A DNA stretch of 64,000 nucleotides from Bubalus kerabau (Eukaryota; Chordata; Mammalia; Artiodactyla; Bovidae): positions 39,466,501 to 39,530,500 of the forward strand of contig NC_073643.1 in assembly GCF_029407905.1 (NCBI RefSeq), given 5' to 3'. Positions within the stretch are counted from its first letter, which is position 1. The number at the start of each line of letters is the position of its first letter. Positions 25,665 to 38,574 of the stretch are shown here, in pieces. A model generated the notes under the pieces. It searched no databases. It was not told the origin of the DNA and saw only the letters and a list, made by a program, of their open reading frames with translations. Both the position numbers and the translations under genes were made by a program.

Positions 25665-27060
25665 AATCAAGGTGTTGGCTTCAACTGCAGAATATCTTGG
25701 ATATTTACAGTTTTGGGCTATTATAAATAAAGCTTGTAAGAACATTTGTATGCAAGTTTCTATACAGACATGATTTCTACTTCCTTGGAAAAAAATGCCC
25801 AAGAATACAATTGCTGGGTTATACAATGGGCCCATTTCTTGTTTTTAAGAAACCATAAACTGTTTTCCATAGTAGCTATACCATTTTACAGGCCCTTGGG
25901 CTTCCCTGGTAGCTCAGATGGTAAAGAATCCACCTGCAATGTTGGGAGACCTGGCCTTGATCCCTGGGTTGGGAAGATCCCCTGGAGAATCCCCATGGAC
26001 AGAGGAGTCTGGTGGTCTATATATAGCCCATGTGGTCACAAAGAGTCAGACAAAACGGAGCGACCAAGCACACACACAGCAATGTATGAGAGCTCCAGCT
26101 TTCCTTTATCTTTGCCAGCATTCAGGGTTGTCACTCTTTATTATTTTAGCCATGCTGATATGTGCATAGTGACGTCTCACTGTGGTTTTAAATTGTATTT
26201 CCTAATGGCTAATGATGCTGAACGTCTTTTCATGTGCTTATTTGCCATCTGTATATCTTCCTCAGTGAAACATTTATCTGTTCAGATCTGTTCATGGATT
26301 TTACTCACTTTCTAAATGAATTAAAAACTTTTTTTTTTTTGAGGTTGGAGAGTTTAAAATTTTTCAGGATACAAGTCTTTTCTAGGATATGTGATATGCA
26401 AATATTTTCTCCCTGCCATTATATTGTGTTTTTATTCTCCAATGGAGTCTTTTGTGAAGGAGAAGTTTTTTCATTTTTATCAAGACAAATTTATCAGTTT
26501 TTCCTCTTATGAAAGATTTTGCCCTAGGTATAATTAAACATTGTATAATTTTGTGTTCTACATTTAAATCCATGATCCATGTTCAGTTAATTTGTGTGTA
26601 AGATATGAGACTTGGGTAGCGGTGTATTTTTTGTAACCTGTGGATGACCAGTTGTTTCAGTACCAACTCTTAAAATCTCTATCCTTACTTTGTTGAATTA
26701 TTTTCACATTTTGGTCGACAATCAGTTGAGCATATTAGCGTGAGTCAATTTCTAGGTCCCTTATTCTGTTTCACTTAACTGTGTATTTATTCCTCTGTCA
26801 GCCTCATACTATTTTGATTCCTGTAGCTATCTTGTAAGCCTTGACACTGAAGATTCCTCCCACTGTCTTCTCTTCCAAAATTATTTTAGCTATTTTAGGG
26901 CTTTCTCTTTTCCACATAAAGTTTAGAATAAGCTTATCTGTTTTCTAAAAAACCTGAATATTGTGGTATTTCATTGAACTTAGAGAGCAACTTGGGGAGA
27001 ACTGATGTCTTCATGAGGTTGACACTTTCAACCCATGAACACAGTATGTCCTTCCATTCA
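25665..27060 (+). mobile_element. Old L1 3' region, split by a SINE (SNTN intron 2)
   Basis: Classic L1 3' text on both sides of an inserted Bov-tA: tttgggctattataaataaa and atacaattgctgggttatac on the left. On the right are tttatctttgccagcattca, tctcactgtggttttaaatt and then a long L1-like A/T-rich stretch. It lies antisense to SNTN. Confidence 0.75.
25905..26085 (+). mobile_element. Bov-tA SINE nested in L1
   Basis: ggcttccctggtagctcaga, then gatccctgggttgggaagat, then agagtcagacaaaacggagc. The middle segment between ctggagaa and tccccatgga is deleted. Confidence 0.92.
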
Positions 27061-28740
27061 TTATACCATTTTATAGATGAAGACAGGATCTGATCTTGCT
27101 GAGGACACACGACTAAGTGACAGGGCTTCTGATTTCATGTTGAAAACATAAGCCTCGTGAAGACAGGGATGTTTTGCCTGTGGAATCTTCAGCACTAAGA
27201 GCAGTGCCTAGCATACAGGAAGTGCTTCACAAATATTTATTCAATAAATGTCTGTGGAATCTGTATCCTCAGCCTCTTCTGCCTTGATTTCCTCTTTGGC
27301 TTCTGATCCTCAGTCTCATTCTGACCTACGGCTTCTGTCTGCTCATCCAGTGGCTGGCCCTTCATCTAGCCTACTATTCCAGTCTCAGAAAGTTCTCTGT
27401 GTCTTTGGGCTCTATGTTGAGCTCGTTCTCCTCCCATCCTTATTCACCTCTTCCCTTCACTTCTGCCACATCTTGAAACCCGTATTTAAAACTCAGATTG
27501 TCCTCAGTTACCCAAGATTTTCCTGCTCATCAACACACAAAGGAGATGGCATATTTCTTGTAGCTCATGTCTGCCTTTCCTCAGCAGAGGTGTATGTGTT
27601 TGAGTGGGTGGGGAGCTGGACGATGGTAACCTTGAATTTAAGTGGCTAAAAAATAAACTCTGTGTATAAATAGTCTTATTTTTAACAAACAAATTGTTTA
27701 GAGGAAACATTTGAATTCCTTAAGAGGTAAATATCCCTTCTGTAATTTTTGCCAGTTGAGTTTTTTATTAATAACTCATAATAACTAGAGAGGGCTTTAA
27801 TACGAGCTGTTCTACTGGGTCTGAGACTTCCCAGGGGACACAATAACCTCTTCCTCTCCTGAATGTGCCCTTCTGGCAGGCAGTGGGTGAATTTCCAAGC
27901 TGTGAGTGAGCTTGAAAATAATGACGGGCACTTTTCTTGTTTACTATGTGCCAGATGTCTTTCTAACATAATCTTATTTAATGCTTTGTAAAGCCATAAA
28001 GGTAGGTGCTATTTGCGTCTCAATTTTGCTTATTGGACACTGACATATGGAGAGATTAAGAATCTAAGGTCACACTGCTCAGGAGTGGCAGGGGCAAGAT
28101 TTCAAAGTCTGTCTGCCTTCAAAGGCCACAGAAAGATCTGCCAGTTTGGAATAAGTCCTTCTAAGAGCATCGTCACAGAGGGTGTGGAAACCAGACACTT
28201 CCCAATCCTCTGACGAAGTTCAGGTCTGCCTGCATTTGAGAGGGAGACTCCATCTGGAGTAGCCCACTTCTTTCCCTTCTCCTCCATTCTTTTAAACACA
28301 GCATGGATTTCCCCCTAACTGCAAAATAACATATGCTCGTGGTAAAAACAGAACAAGAAAAACATTAAAAATAAAAGATAACAAGGCGCTCCAGTTATCC
28401 TACCAATACTGGTGATACTTTGCAAGGCGTTCTGGTTTCCTGTTTTTATGGTTGAGTTCTTTCCTTAGTAATACTCAGCATGTTGCCTCCTGATTCCTGT
28501 CCTGTCGGCCTCACTGAGTTGTGAGCGAATATGTGAAAGCATATTGTGAAGGGTGAAGTGCTATTAAAAATGCAAAGGCTCGACGTTTGTTTTTTGGCGT
28601 CTTTTATCAGCTCTTGCCTTTGGAGTGGAGGTGGTGGAGAGGGTGTTAAACCAGGCACTCATGCCCATCTCTCCTGTTAGTTTCCATCTCACTTTTTACC
28701 CTTTAATGATACTAATCTGCCCGTAGTTTCTTATAACCCT
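27061..28740. other. SNTN intron 2, MIR-like fragments, no gene
   Basis: About 27170-27250 resembles an L2 3' end (agcagtgcctagcatacagg, then caaatatttattcaataaat). About 27925-28095 resembles MIR. A 133-codon open frame at 27248-27649 is Ser- and Leu-rich without domain or splice evidence. Confidence 0.4.
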
Positions 28741-29050
28741 ATCTTCCCAACAGGTTCTTACTGCCAGGCTCTGTTCTAGTTCTGGGGAGAGAGGAGTAAG
28801 CAATATTAAAAGAACAATCCTGGAGTTTGAGTTCTGAAGGACAATAGTAATGAATGATTATGAATTCCATGCTCTATATGCCAGCCACTCCTTTATGGGA
28901 CCTATATGATTTGACTCATTTAATCTTTACATCTGTCCATCCTCTCAGGTGGCCCCAGTATCATCTCTGCTTTATACATGTGGAAACTGAAGCACAGAGA
29001 GGTTAAGCAGCTTGCTCAGGTCACACAGCAGTCTGGCCCCTCACCATGAT
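28741..29050 (+). repeat. L2- and MIR-like fragments
   Basis: ccaggctctgttctagttct (L2-like) followed by tgtggaaactgaagcacaga, then gaggttaagcagcttgctca and ggtcacacagcag, a MIR-family ending. Confidence 0.6.
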
Positions 29051-29207
29051 GCATACAGTCTCTAGACATTGTTTTCCAGGCAGTGTATTCTCAAACCCTG
29101 GAATTGGGCTACATGCCCCTCCTTTGCGCTCTACTTCCCTAAACATAAACTTGTCTGAACCCTCACATTGAAACACTCTGTTCATCGGTCTCAATTTCCT
29201 TCTACAT

Positions 29208-29520
29208 CAGTGCTGTCCAAAAGACATATAATACAAGCCCCAATTATAATTAAAAATTTTCTAAGTAGCTGCATTAGAAACATTACAATAGAACAGATAA
29301 AATTAGTTTTAAAATATATTATTTAACCCAATATGTCAAAATATAACTTCAGCCTGTGATCAACATGAACAAAGTATTCAGATGTTACACTTTTTTCCCT
29401 ACTAAGTCTCTTACATCTGATATGTAATTTACACTTATAGCACATTTCTATTCAAACTAATTGCATTTCAAGTGTTCCATATCCAGGTGGCTAGTGGGTA
29501 TCATATTGGACAGTGCAGCT
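29208..29520 (+). mobile_element. Non-autonomous hAT-type DNA transposon
   Basis: Begins CAGTGCTGTCC and ends GGACAGTGCAG, degenerate terminal inverted repeats. In between are AT-rich sequence, a tctgatatgtaatttacact segment and ggtggctagtgggtatcata before the end. A second member of the same family lies at 62414-62735. Confidence 0.8.
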
Positions 29521-31116
29521 TTAGAGTATATGTTCCCTGAGGGCAGTCATTGCATCTTATTTATCTTGCAGTCATTCCCAGGCCCTAGCATGTTGTAGGC
29601 CTTAGCACATGTGTGCCAGACTGAACTGACTTGAACTTGAGAACCATCCCTGCCTCTTTAGCCTCAGCTGCTCTGGAACGTGGAACCCTAAACATGAAAT
29701 ATTTCATTTAGTGAGTTCCTGATATTTTAGTGTAGTAGAAACACAACTCTCATTTCTACAAGGGATCAGAATGCCCTTAGTTTAGAACTCCTACTATTAT
29801 TTTGCAAATGAAGAAGATCTGCAGGAGAAAAGTGGCTTGTTTAAGTTTGCATCAGTTGTATATGGGAGAACTAAAAACTGATCTCTGTTCTTTTCTTGCC
29901 AGATCAATAGTTTTCCCAATACTCAAGCACTTCTCAAATTTTCGACTCTAAATCTACTTTGGATGCCAGAGGCAAATATGTGTTCAACCGTCATTCCATC
30001 TACCTCCCCCAAAAGGTCAAGGACATAAGTAGCAGGAAGAGAAAATGTGGATTGGTGCTGACTTCTATTCCATGATCTAGCCCTGTCTTATTTCCCCGAA
30101 TAAAACTTAAAATTACCAATGAATAAAACAAATTCTGGCAAGATGAACCCTATTTATCCTGTGTTTTCTTAAAGCATGAGAATAAATGTGACCCAATGGT
30201 CTAATGTAAGGAGTCTGATACTAGGAATGATGTGTGTGTATATGTGTGTGTGTGTGTGAGTGTGTGTTGGAGGGCAGTGTGGATGATAGAATTATGATCC
30301 CCCCTCAATCTCCCAGAGGGGGTTGTTATGTGAGAAATGTCATGTACATTCATCATGTCATGGACATGATATTTTGTCACTGACAATTATCAAAGTGCCT
30401 GAAGTTGTGAAACAGAAATCATGGATAACTTGTGCTACAATGGTGTAAAAACAATATTTTTGTCAAGATGAAGATTTATTTAAATAAAAATATCAAGTGT
30501 CTCCTTTGGAAAAATAGAACAGCCATCTAAGAGGGAAAATAACTACAATATAGTGGGATCCAGCTGTACTTGTTATTCTGTAAACAAACCACATGTTTTG
30601 GAATAAGATAATGATCCAACTATATGAGTGCATCTTTTCTTTCATTGTTATTTCCATGACAATATTGTTCTCTCTAAAGATAGTTTACCTATAAAGTGAA
30701 ATTCTAAAGGCAAATGTTTACACCTCAGGAGTTTGGCACACTATATTTTGCTCAATCAACAGAGGCAGTTGGGGATTGACTTTGTCCTGAGTACCACTGA
30801 ACATTCATGCGTCAGAGGCTGATGGTCTTGCTCTGGACACACTGCGGATGCCACCTATGGAGGGCCATCTGGCCACGTGGGATGAACACTAAATTAGGAG
30901 TCACGGATCCATATACCTATTATAGCTCAGCCTTTAAATTTGGGTGAGTTAATTCCTGTCACTGGACCTCAGTTCCCAAATGTTTAAAAAGGACATTATA
31001 AATGTTTGATGCTTTATCTGTAAGTTTTCTTATATCACTGCCCTATTAATTTTAACCCTTGGCATGCTCTCCTGGTAGAGAAGCAACACATACATCTCCA
31101 TCACCCCAGGCCTTAC
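29521..31116. other. SNTN intron 2, 5' part
   Basis: No gene recognised. A (TG)n tract lies at 30231-30267 and an L2-like 3' end at about 29530-29625 (cctgagggcagtcattgcat, then cctagcatgttgtaggcctt). Confidence 0.4.
30231..30267. repeat. (TG)n microsatellite, interrupted
   Basis: TG dinucleotides interrupted by TATATG and GAG. Confidence 0.9.
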
Positions 31117-31151
31117 CTTTTATTGAAGCCAGCTGTTTGGATATTGAAATG
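31117..31151 (-). CDS. SNTN: SNTN coding exon 2, 35-nt microexon (residues 37-49)
   Basis: Acceptor ttgttttgttggcag, donor AAAAG then gtaagg. The first base C completes the Ser codon opened by AG in exon 1. Eleven codons follow (ISISKQLASIK), and the last G opens the Ala codon finished in exon 3. The peptide agrees with the ISISKQLAS segment of human sentan, and the exact joining of three different phases supports the model. The acceptor has an excellent T-rich tract and the donor is near consensus. At 35 nt it is easily missed by gene finders. Confidence 0.93.
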
Positions 31152-31774
31152 CTGCCAACAAAACAAAAGAAACATAATGATTCAGGGAGTTTGGGTATTG
31201 ATATCAGCATCAAAAGTAAGGTAATACAATGATTTAAAGATTATTTTCAGTAAATTTGCACTGAGCGTTCTGACGAAGCACCTGCCTGTCTTTCAAAATC
31301 CTTTCTCCCCTGTCACATGGTTAAGAAGTACTTGGTGATGGCTGGCCTACATAGCCTAGTCTTTTGTGTAGTCTTGTAAACATGTGAGCAAATGCCCTCT
31401 GATGAAAAAAGAGAACTGACCACCTTCTATTCAGGCTCTTCTGTGCCCTTTCCTGTTTCTAGCCAATTAACACAGAAATTATCAGGAGCACCCTGGAAGC
31501 CTCATCTTGAAGCCACATCAGCCTGGGGCCCTACATGGTGGCATGGAGTAAAACTGCCACAGACTTGGAATCCCTACTCTGAACTGTCACATGAAAAAGA
31601 AAAAAAAATATAACTTCTTTTCTGTAAAACTTAAGGGTTTGAAAGGAATTTGGCAGTAAGTAGTCATGAGACTGTGACCCTTGAGGCCTCAATTTTCTGA
31701 CTTATAAAGTTAGGAAGCTGGACTCTAATATCTTGGAATTTTTATGGTCTTCTCTATGAGATACTCTTCTTTTT
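31152..31774. other. SNTN intron 1, nothing recognised
   Basis: No gene or clear repeat. A 73-codon frame at 31392-31613 appears random. Confidence 0.35.
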
Positions 31775-31962
31775 TTATAATTTATTTTACTGCGGAGAAT
31801 TTTTAAAGTCTTTATTGAATTAGTTATAATATCATTTCTATTTTATGTTTTGGTTTTTTGGGCCACAAGACTTGTGGGATCTTAGCCCCCTGACCACGGG
31901 TCGAACTGGCACCCCCTGCATTGAAAGGCAGTCTCAACCACTGGACCACCAGAGAAGACCCT
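31775..31962 (-). mobile_element. CHR-type SINE (SNTN intron 1)
   Basis: Reverse orientation: tttttgggccacaagacttg, then gatcttagccccctgaccac, then gggtcgaactggcaccccct and caaccactggaccaccagag, the tRNA-derived head. Confidence 0.85.
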
Positions 31963-32124
31963 CCAAGATTTTCTACTCTTGATTTTCTAAAAACTCTGCA
32001 CCATCATTATCCCCTTCATAAGATATGTGACCATCATTCTATGTATACTTTGTACAACATACACTTGCAATATGGCTCGTGTTATTATTATTTTTTTTTT
32101 GTCAAGATCTCCTCCATAAGTCTG
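31963..32124. other. SNTN intron 1, T-rich stretch
   Basis: Contains a T run at 32090-32101. Nothing else recognised. Confidence 0.35.
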
Positions 32125-32402
32125 TGCTGCTGCTGCTGCTGCTAAGTCGCTTCAGTCATGTCCGACTCTATGTGACCCCATAGATGGCAGCCCACCAGGC
32201 TCCCCCGTCCCTCGGATTCTCCAGGCAAGAACACTGGAATGGGTTGCCATTTCCTTCTCCAATGCGTGAAAGTGAAAAGTGAAAGTGAAGTCGCTCAGTC
32301 ATGTCCGACTCTTAGCGACCCCATGGACTGCAGCCCACCAGGCTCCTCCGTTCATGGGATTTTCCAGGCAAGAGTATTGGAATAGGGTGCCATTGCCTTC
32401 TG
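32125..32402 (-). mobile_element. BOV-A2 dimeric SINE (SNTN intron 1)
   Basis: (GCT)n at 32125-32142, then aagtcgcttcagtcatgtcc and the two-monomer BOV-A2 body ending in gccattgccttctg. It is in the sense orientation of SNTN. Confidence 0.95.
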
Positions 32403-33133
<731 letters not shown>

Positions 33134-33412
33134 AGACATTAAACCATGCATGCAGTCAACAAATATTTGAGTGCCTGCAGTGGGCCAGCCACCCTGCAAG
33201 GTCCTGGGGACCCAATAATGAGAAAATTCAGACATGGATCTTGATCTCAGGGAGCTTAGTGGGAAAGACTGATATTAACCAGGTAACACACAAGAAGTCA
33301 CACATATAACATTACTGTGCATCCGGGATTCTGTGAGATTGGCATCAGTCAGGGAAGTCAGGGAGGCAGCCCTGAGGAACTGATGGTTGATGCCAAGTAG
33401 GAGTGAGGAGGA
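33134..33412 (+). repeat. L2-like 3' fragment
   Basis: caacaaatatttgagtgcct, then ccagccaccctgcaaggtcc and tggatcttgatctcagggag, consistent with an old L2 3' region (about 33150-33295). The remainder to 33412 is unassigned. Confidence 0.55.
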
Positions 33413-33530
33413 GGACATGGTAACTTACGCCAGTATTTTGACCTGGAGAATCCCATAGACAGAGGAGCCTGGCAGGCTACAGTCCATGGGGTAGCAAAGA
33501 GTTAGACATGACTGAGCGACTAAGCATAGG
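33413..33530 (+). mobile_element. Bov-tA SINE, 5' truncated
   Basis: Only the second half of the family is present: acgccagtattttgacctgg, then gagaatcccatagacagagg and gttagacatgactgagcgac. Confidence 0.88.
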
Positions 33531-34190
33531 ACAAAGGGCAGGGGATCCATGCTATAGACAGACAGGGGAGCCTGTGCTAAACCCATTGGCAGGAACGATG
33601 GTGGTGATCAGGAAGGACTGAACAAATGCGACAATGGCTGTACCAAAGAAGCTGACAGGGAGAGAGGCTCCAGGTAAGGATGAAGAGAAGGCATGGCTGC
33701 TAGATTACACAGGAAGTGACAGATTACGGTAGGGAATTTTCACCTTATGTCAAGAGACTAGAAAACCCTTTGTGAGCTTTAAGCAAAGAAGCTGATAAAT
33801 TTAGATTTACATTTTGGACACATCATTCTGGCTTCATTGTGCATAATGGTTTAGAGAAACGAACAGAGACAATTCAGGAAGCTCAGTAGGGAGGCTATTT
33901 CACTTGTGTTAGCTTAGAGCTCCTTCTGTAAAAGCTGGGGGATGTCAACTCAGTCAAATGAGTCTGGGTCAGGGAAGACATGACCAGCAATTACTGAGAT
34001 CACTGGTAAGTTGATGGGTGAGAGGAGTTAGATCTCAAAAGAGGCTAAGAATAGTCATTATTACGGCTTCCTCTTGGCTCCAGGGACACTGCTGCCATTA
34101 CTGCATCACTAGTCACTGCTCCCCCTTATGGCCATGCCACTCACTCACTGCCTGTTTCTCTTTATGTTTTTTTTTTTCTCTCTTGTTCCT
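33531..34190. other. Intergenic, nothing recognised
   Basis: Purine-rich in places (33640-33720). No gene or assigned repeat. A T run lies at 34166-34178. Confidence 0.35.
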
Positions 34191-34457
34191 CTGCTGCTGC
34201 TGCTGCTGCTAAGTCGCTTCAGTCGTGTCTGACTCTGTGTGACCCCATAGACGACAGCCCACCAGGTTCCCCCGTCCCTGGGATTCTCCAGGCAAGAACA
34301 CTGGAGTGGGTTGCCATTTCCTTCTCCAATGCATGAAAGTGAAAAGTGAAAGTGAAGTTGCTCAGTCGTGTCCAACTCTTCGCAACCCCATGGACTGCAG
34401 CTCCGTCCATGGGATTTTCCAGGCAAGAGTATTGGAGTGGGGTGCCATTGCCTTCTC
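34191..34457 (-). mobile_element. BOV-A2 SINE with (GCT)n end
   Basis: (CTG)n at 34191-34210, then aagtcgcttcagtcgtgtct and the dimeric body to ttgccttctctg. A short deletion in the second monomer removes part of gcccaccaggct. Confidence 0.94.
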
Positions 34458-34794
34458 TGCTTGATCCCTCTACCTCTTGACTAATTTCCTTAGCATTTTT
34501 CAATTAAAGAGCGGAGGGAGAGAGAGTCTGATTGGCCTCCCTGATTACTGCTGCCCATGCTGGTCAGAGTTTTAATGCCAGCCTGCTCCACTGGTTGTCA
34601 GTTAACCTATGTGATTAGCTCCGTTGGTTTAGGTGATGACCCCATGCCAGCTTCACTGCCCACATTAAAACAGACAGCTGGTTTCCTCAGCAGAGAGCTC
34701 TGAGAAGGTTTTTGAGAATCTGGATTTGTAGCAAACACGCTGGAAGATTCTGACGTGGACTGTATTGGAGAACTGTTGGCAGTGGTTTAAAAAG
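34458..34794. other. Intergenic, nothing recognised
   Basis: No gene or clear repeat seen. Confidence 0.35.
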
Positions 34795-34960
34795 AGACTC
34801 TAGAATAGTTTGAATTCCGACTCTGCCACTTACTAGCTGTGTTACCCGGGATAAGATCTTTCAGATGGCTAAGTCTATCTTCTCATTTGTAAAATAATAC
34901 TTACCTTCTGGATAGAGCAGCGTCTGATACATGAGGAACAATCCATAAATAATAGTCACA
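34795..34960 (+). repeat. MIR SINE
   Basis: gaattccgactctgccactt, then actagctgtgttacccggga, then catttgtaaaataatactta, an ancient but clear MIR core. Confidence 0.75.
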
Positions 34961-36455
34961 GAGAAGATGACATGAAGATGATGTATCATCATGGTCCTGG
35001 CAGGACCAGAGACACCCATGAAGGGATGACTTGGTTAGGAAGATAAACATGGGTATCGAGGCACCCAGAGACTAGAAACAACGGGAGGCTTACCACCCTT
35101 ATCTTACAGGGGCAAAGAGAGGAACACAGGATGATGGAGCCAAGGCACAGCCAGATTCCTGGAGCAGGGGCCATTGGACAGAATGCTTGGTTGAAGGGAG
35201 GCAGCCATGGCTGCAAATCAGGCAAAGCAGGGAGAGAACAGGGAAGAAATATTCCCCCCCCCCCCCACCTCCCACTGCACTCTCTCATCTCCAGCCTCTG
35301 TCTCCCAGTGACCAAACCAATCAGGAAACCAGTAGGAAGGAAGCCTGGAAGGTGGAGTCTGAGGAATTAGCCTCCTGGGAGCAGAGAGAAGGGCAGAGAC
35401 TGGAATAGGAGGGGAGGGCAAATGAATGGGCAAGAAGCACGATGACAATGACCATGACAATGGTGCTGATGGAGGCCAAGTACTGGGAATCAGGCTTATT
35501 GATAACTTTCTTCTCAGGACTGAATCAAACTTAGGATTCTCAAAACAAACAAAACATAGCAGTATCTACAGACAGTTCAGGTGATAAGATATCTTCTTTC
35601 CTTGACTCGAATCTCACAATATCGTGGAGCATTTAGGCTATTTGCACATAGTGTCAAAACATCTGGAGAAAAAAAAAACATTTACAAAACTTCCCATGGC
35701 CAGTTGGACCCTTTGGCATACAAGGATGGCATTTGAGTGTGTTGAAGTAGGTACAGCTCGAAGAAAGGAAAAGTGTGGCTGGTAAGCAGGAGTTTGACAA
35801 ACGACTCCATGAGGACTTAATGAGTAGCGCCCCAGACCACCTGCCTGATGGCTGTGGCCATGGGGCTCAGCGGCTGCGTCAGCAGATTAGCACTTTATAA
35901 ATGGTGCTGATGTTTGGTAAACTCCCTGAGTGAGAAAAAAATGTAATCACAGGAGAGTGTTTTTTTTTTTTTTAACCAGTTTTGCTCTCACACTTTGTTC
36001 CATTCTCCTGTTCCTTATTGAGCCCCAATTAAATAGGAAGTCATGGAAGTCAGGTTCTAAGACATTTGCCTTGGATGGTTCAGCTTATGGTCTTTTCAGG
36101 GGGTCACTTCTTCACTGGGGGCTCTGGAAGTTCAGCAACTCCAGGGATTACATTCTGGGAGTTTCAGAACCTCTTGGAGCACACACAGTTTTTATTCAGG
36201 TGTGCATTTTCCTGGCTGAACGGGCTGCTAGAGTCCCTGAGTCTCATAATCACTGTAAAAGTCAGGACGATAAGCAAATGCCCCAGGGTGGTCACTGCTG
36301 TGGCCGTTTGGAAAAGAACCCAAAGCCTCACTCTAGGAAGAGCAGTGTGTGGGACCTTAATTTCTCACTCAGTTAATGCGACTGTGAAAATTTGTGTAGT
36401 GAGTAACTGGTATTGCCTTAAGTGTGTGATAAATACATTTTTTATCCTCAATAAC
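34961..36455. other. Intergenic, no gene recognised
   Basis: Includes a C13 homopolymer (35254-35266), A runs at 35669-35677 and 35935-35941, and a T run at 35960-35972. A 148-codon plus-strand frame at 35930-36376 has no recognisable domain. Confidence 0.4.
35254..35266. repeat. C13 homopolymer
   Basis: Thirteen consecutive C residues, unusual in length for this composition; a likely sequencing or length-variable site. Confidence 0.95.
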
Positions 36456-36620
36456 CATTAGGAATAGGAATTGTCATCATTTATAAGTGACAGAATTGAA
36501 GCTCAGAGGGGTTAAATGACTTGTCCAAAATCCTCTGGTTAATAAATGGATGGGCTTAGATTCAAACTTAAGGCAGGAGGGTTTCAGTCTTGATGTTCTT
36601 TTTATTATATCATGTTGCCT
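36456..36620 (+). repeat. MIR-like fragment
   Basis: ttgaagctcagaggggttaa, then atgacttgtccaaaatcctc, then tggatgggcttagattcaaa, a MIR family 3' part. Confidence 0.6.
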
Positions 36621-37394
36621 CTCACTGTATTATTTCATCATTAATGTTAGAGCTGCAGATCTTGTTTCCTGAGCTGACACCCAACTCTCTATAAATCCTA
36701 TAAGACATATTACCAGAATTTTCTAGCACATATTAGCTTCTTTCTCTCTGTATCCCCAAAGCTCAGTTTACCTCTATTCAAATGTCTCTAATGGTCTTTG
36801 TAATTAGTTGATGTCTCTCCTCCTCACTAAATTGTGAACAAATGTAATAACAGTACAATAGAACAATAAAAGTAATAAATAACATTGATTTAAAACCTTG
36901 TAAGTGCCAGACGTTGTGCTCTGCACTTCCCATGCATCTCTTAGAACGCTCTTTGGCAGATTATGGCTTGCATTGTGCAGTGCCTTACATGGATGAGGAG
37001 ATCAGGGCTTGCTGAGGGCACACAGCTAATAAGAACTGGAATCATGCTCCCCACCACGCTTCCCTGGACAGGGACTATGTCTTAATTATCATTGTATCTA
37101 CCTCTCAGGGTCTAGTATCATGTTCAGGAAATGTTTATGAAATTGGACATCTCTTAATGACTGTGTGACCCAGAATCTGGAATGTGATGTCTGCTGGGGA
37201 AAGCAGCAGTACCAGGTATCTGGTACTGGGAGGTCCACAGTGTTACTTGCTCTCTCCTTGCTTCATTCTCAGGAACCTGAGAATCAAATGAAATCCCCAG
37301 GGAGAGGGTGTCAAGCCCAGTGAAAGAAAAAATGACAAAGACAGAGTGTGTTTTGCACTTAGGCAAATTAGGCCCTTAAAAATGATTCATCAGT
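36621..37394. other. Intergenic with a MIR- or L2-like fragment
   Basis: About 36890-37050 looks like MIR (gtaagtgccagacgttgtgc, then gcttgctgagggcacacagc). The remainder is unassigned. Confidence 0.45.
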
Positions 37395-37790
37395 GTATAT
37401 CACAATTTGTCCAACTGATGAGTATCTGGGTTGTTTCCAGTCTTGGACTATTATGAATAAAGCTGCCATAAACATTTTTATAAGAGTATTTTTGTGCACA
37501 TACACTCTCATTCCTCCAGGTATATGAGTGGAGTATAGGTATATAATTCCTAGTCATAGGATAGATTATGTTTAATTTTCTTAGAAACTACCCAATACTT
37601 TTCCAAAGAAATTGTTTCCTTTTACACTTCCACCACCAAGAGTTTTGGTTTTTCTACATCCTCAACAACACCTGGCATAGCCAGTCTTTTTAAAATTTAT
37701 TTCTTTCGCAACTTTCAATTTGCATTTCCTTGATGACAAATAATACTGAGTGCTTACTGGCTACTGGGTTTTCTTCTTTGGAATACTACT
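37395..37790 (+). mobile_element. Old L1 3'-region fragment
   Basis: ttgtttccagtcttggacta, then ttatgaataaagctgccata, then tttacacttccaccaccaag and atttccttgatgacaaataa. Confidence 0.7.
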
Positions 37791-38053
37791 CATTAATAAA
37801 AAGAGAACAAACTACAAATATGCACAAGAACCGCATACTGAATAAAGAAGCCAGACACAAGAAGAACATATATGCCGTAGGATTCCATTTGTATGACGCT
37901 CAAGAACAAGAAAAACAAATCTATGGTGACAGAAGTTAAAATATATGCGTGGGGGAGTGGGAGGCACAAACTAATGGCAGTAAGACAGGCTCAAGGATGT
38001 ACTGTACAACAGGGGGAATATAGCCAAGATTTTGTAATAACTATAAATGTAAA
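37791..38053. other. Intergenic, nothing recognised
   Basis: AT-rich, possibly further decayed L1 sequence (ataaaaagagaacaaactac is reminiscent of one). No gene. Confidence 0.35.
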
Positions 38054-38200
38054 GTGGCCTTTAAAAATTATACAAAATTAACTATAATAATTATAATAAT
38101 TAATACTATATTATTATAACATAATAATTAATATACTAATATAATGATTAATTGTGGTAATTATAATTAAAATTATACAAAAATATAAAAGTTAAAACAT
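38054..38200. repeat. AT-rich self-complementary tract
   Basis: Over about 145 bp almost wholly A and T with many ATAATTA, TTATTATAA and TAATTATAAT elements, several self-complementary, so the strand can fold on itself. Confidence 0.7.
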
Positions 38201-38574
38201 AGAGAACTGTTTATTTAAAACATAAAATAGTGGCTATCCTCTGAAAGGGACAGTGATTGTTTAATAGCTTGAGGGGACTTTCAGGGATAATGAAAATATT
38301 TAATATCTTGATCTGGGAGGGAGTCACCTGGGTGTATACATAAACAAAATTCTACTCTAATAAAGTTCATTAAAGTGTTTGGTAAATGAGTTATTCGAGA
38401 AAGATGGGGTTCAGGAGACTTGGATGGCCTCTGTTTGCAGCCACTTTCGAGAAGGGCATTGATGGTACTCTTTATTCACACACCACTGCGGTCCCCCAGC
38501 TAAGGGAACATTGGCATTGAGTGCTGGTGCTCGGCTCTTATCTTCGAGCACTGTCACTTCTCCCACTAGGCAAG
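38201..38574. other. Intergenic, nothing recognised
   Basis: No gene or assigned repeat seen. Confidence 0.35.

Noticed and set aside
27248..27649. 133-codon frame in SNTN intron 2
   Set aside because: Ser/Leu-rich low-information translation without any domain or splice context; it starts right after an L2-like end.
35930..36376. 148-codon plus-strand frame as a novel intergenic gene
   Set aside because: No recognisable domain, splice context or conserved motif; it starts in a T-rich run and looks like a chance frame.
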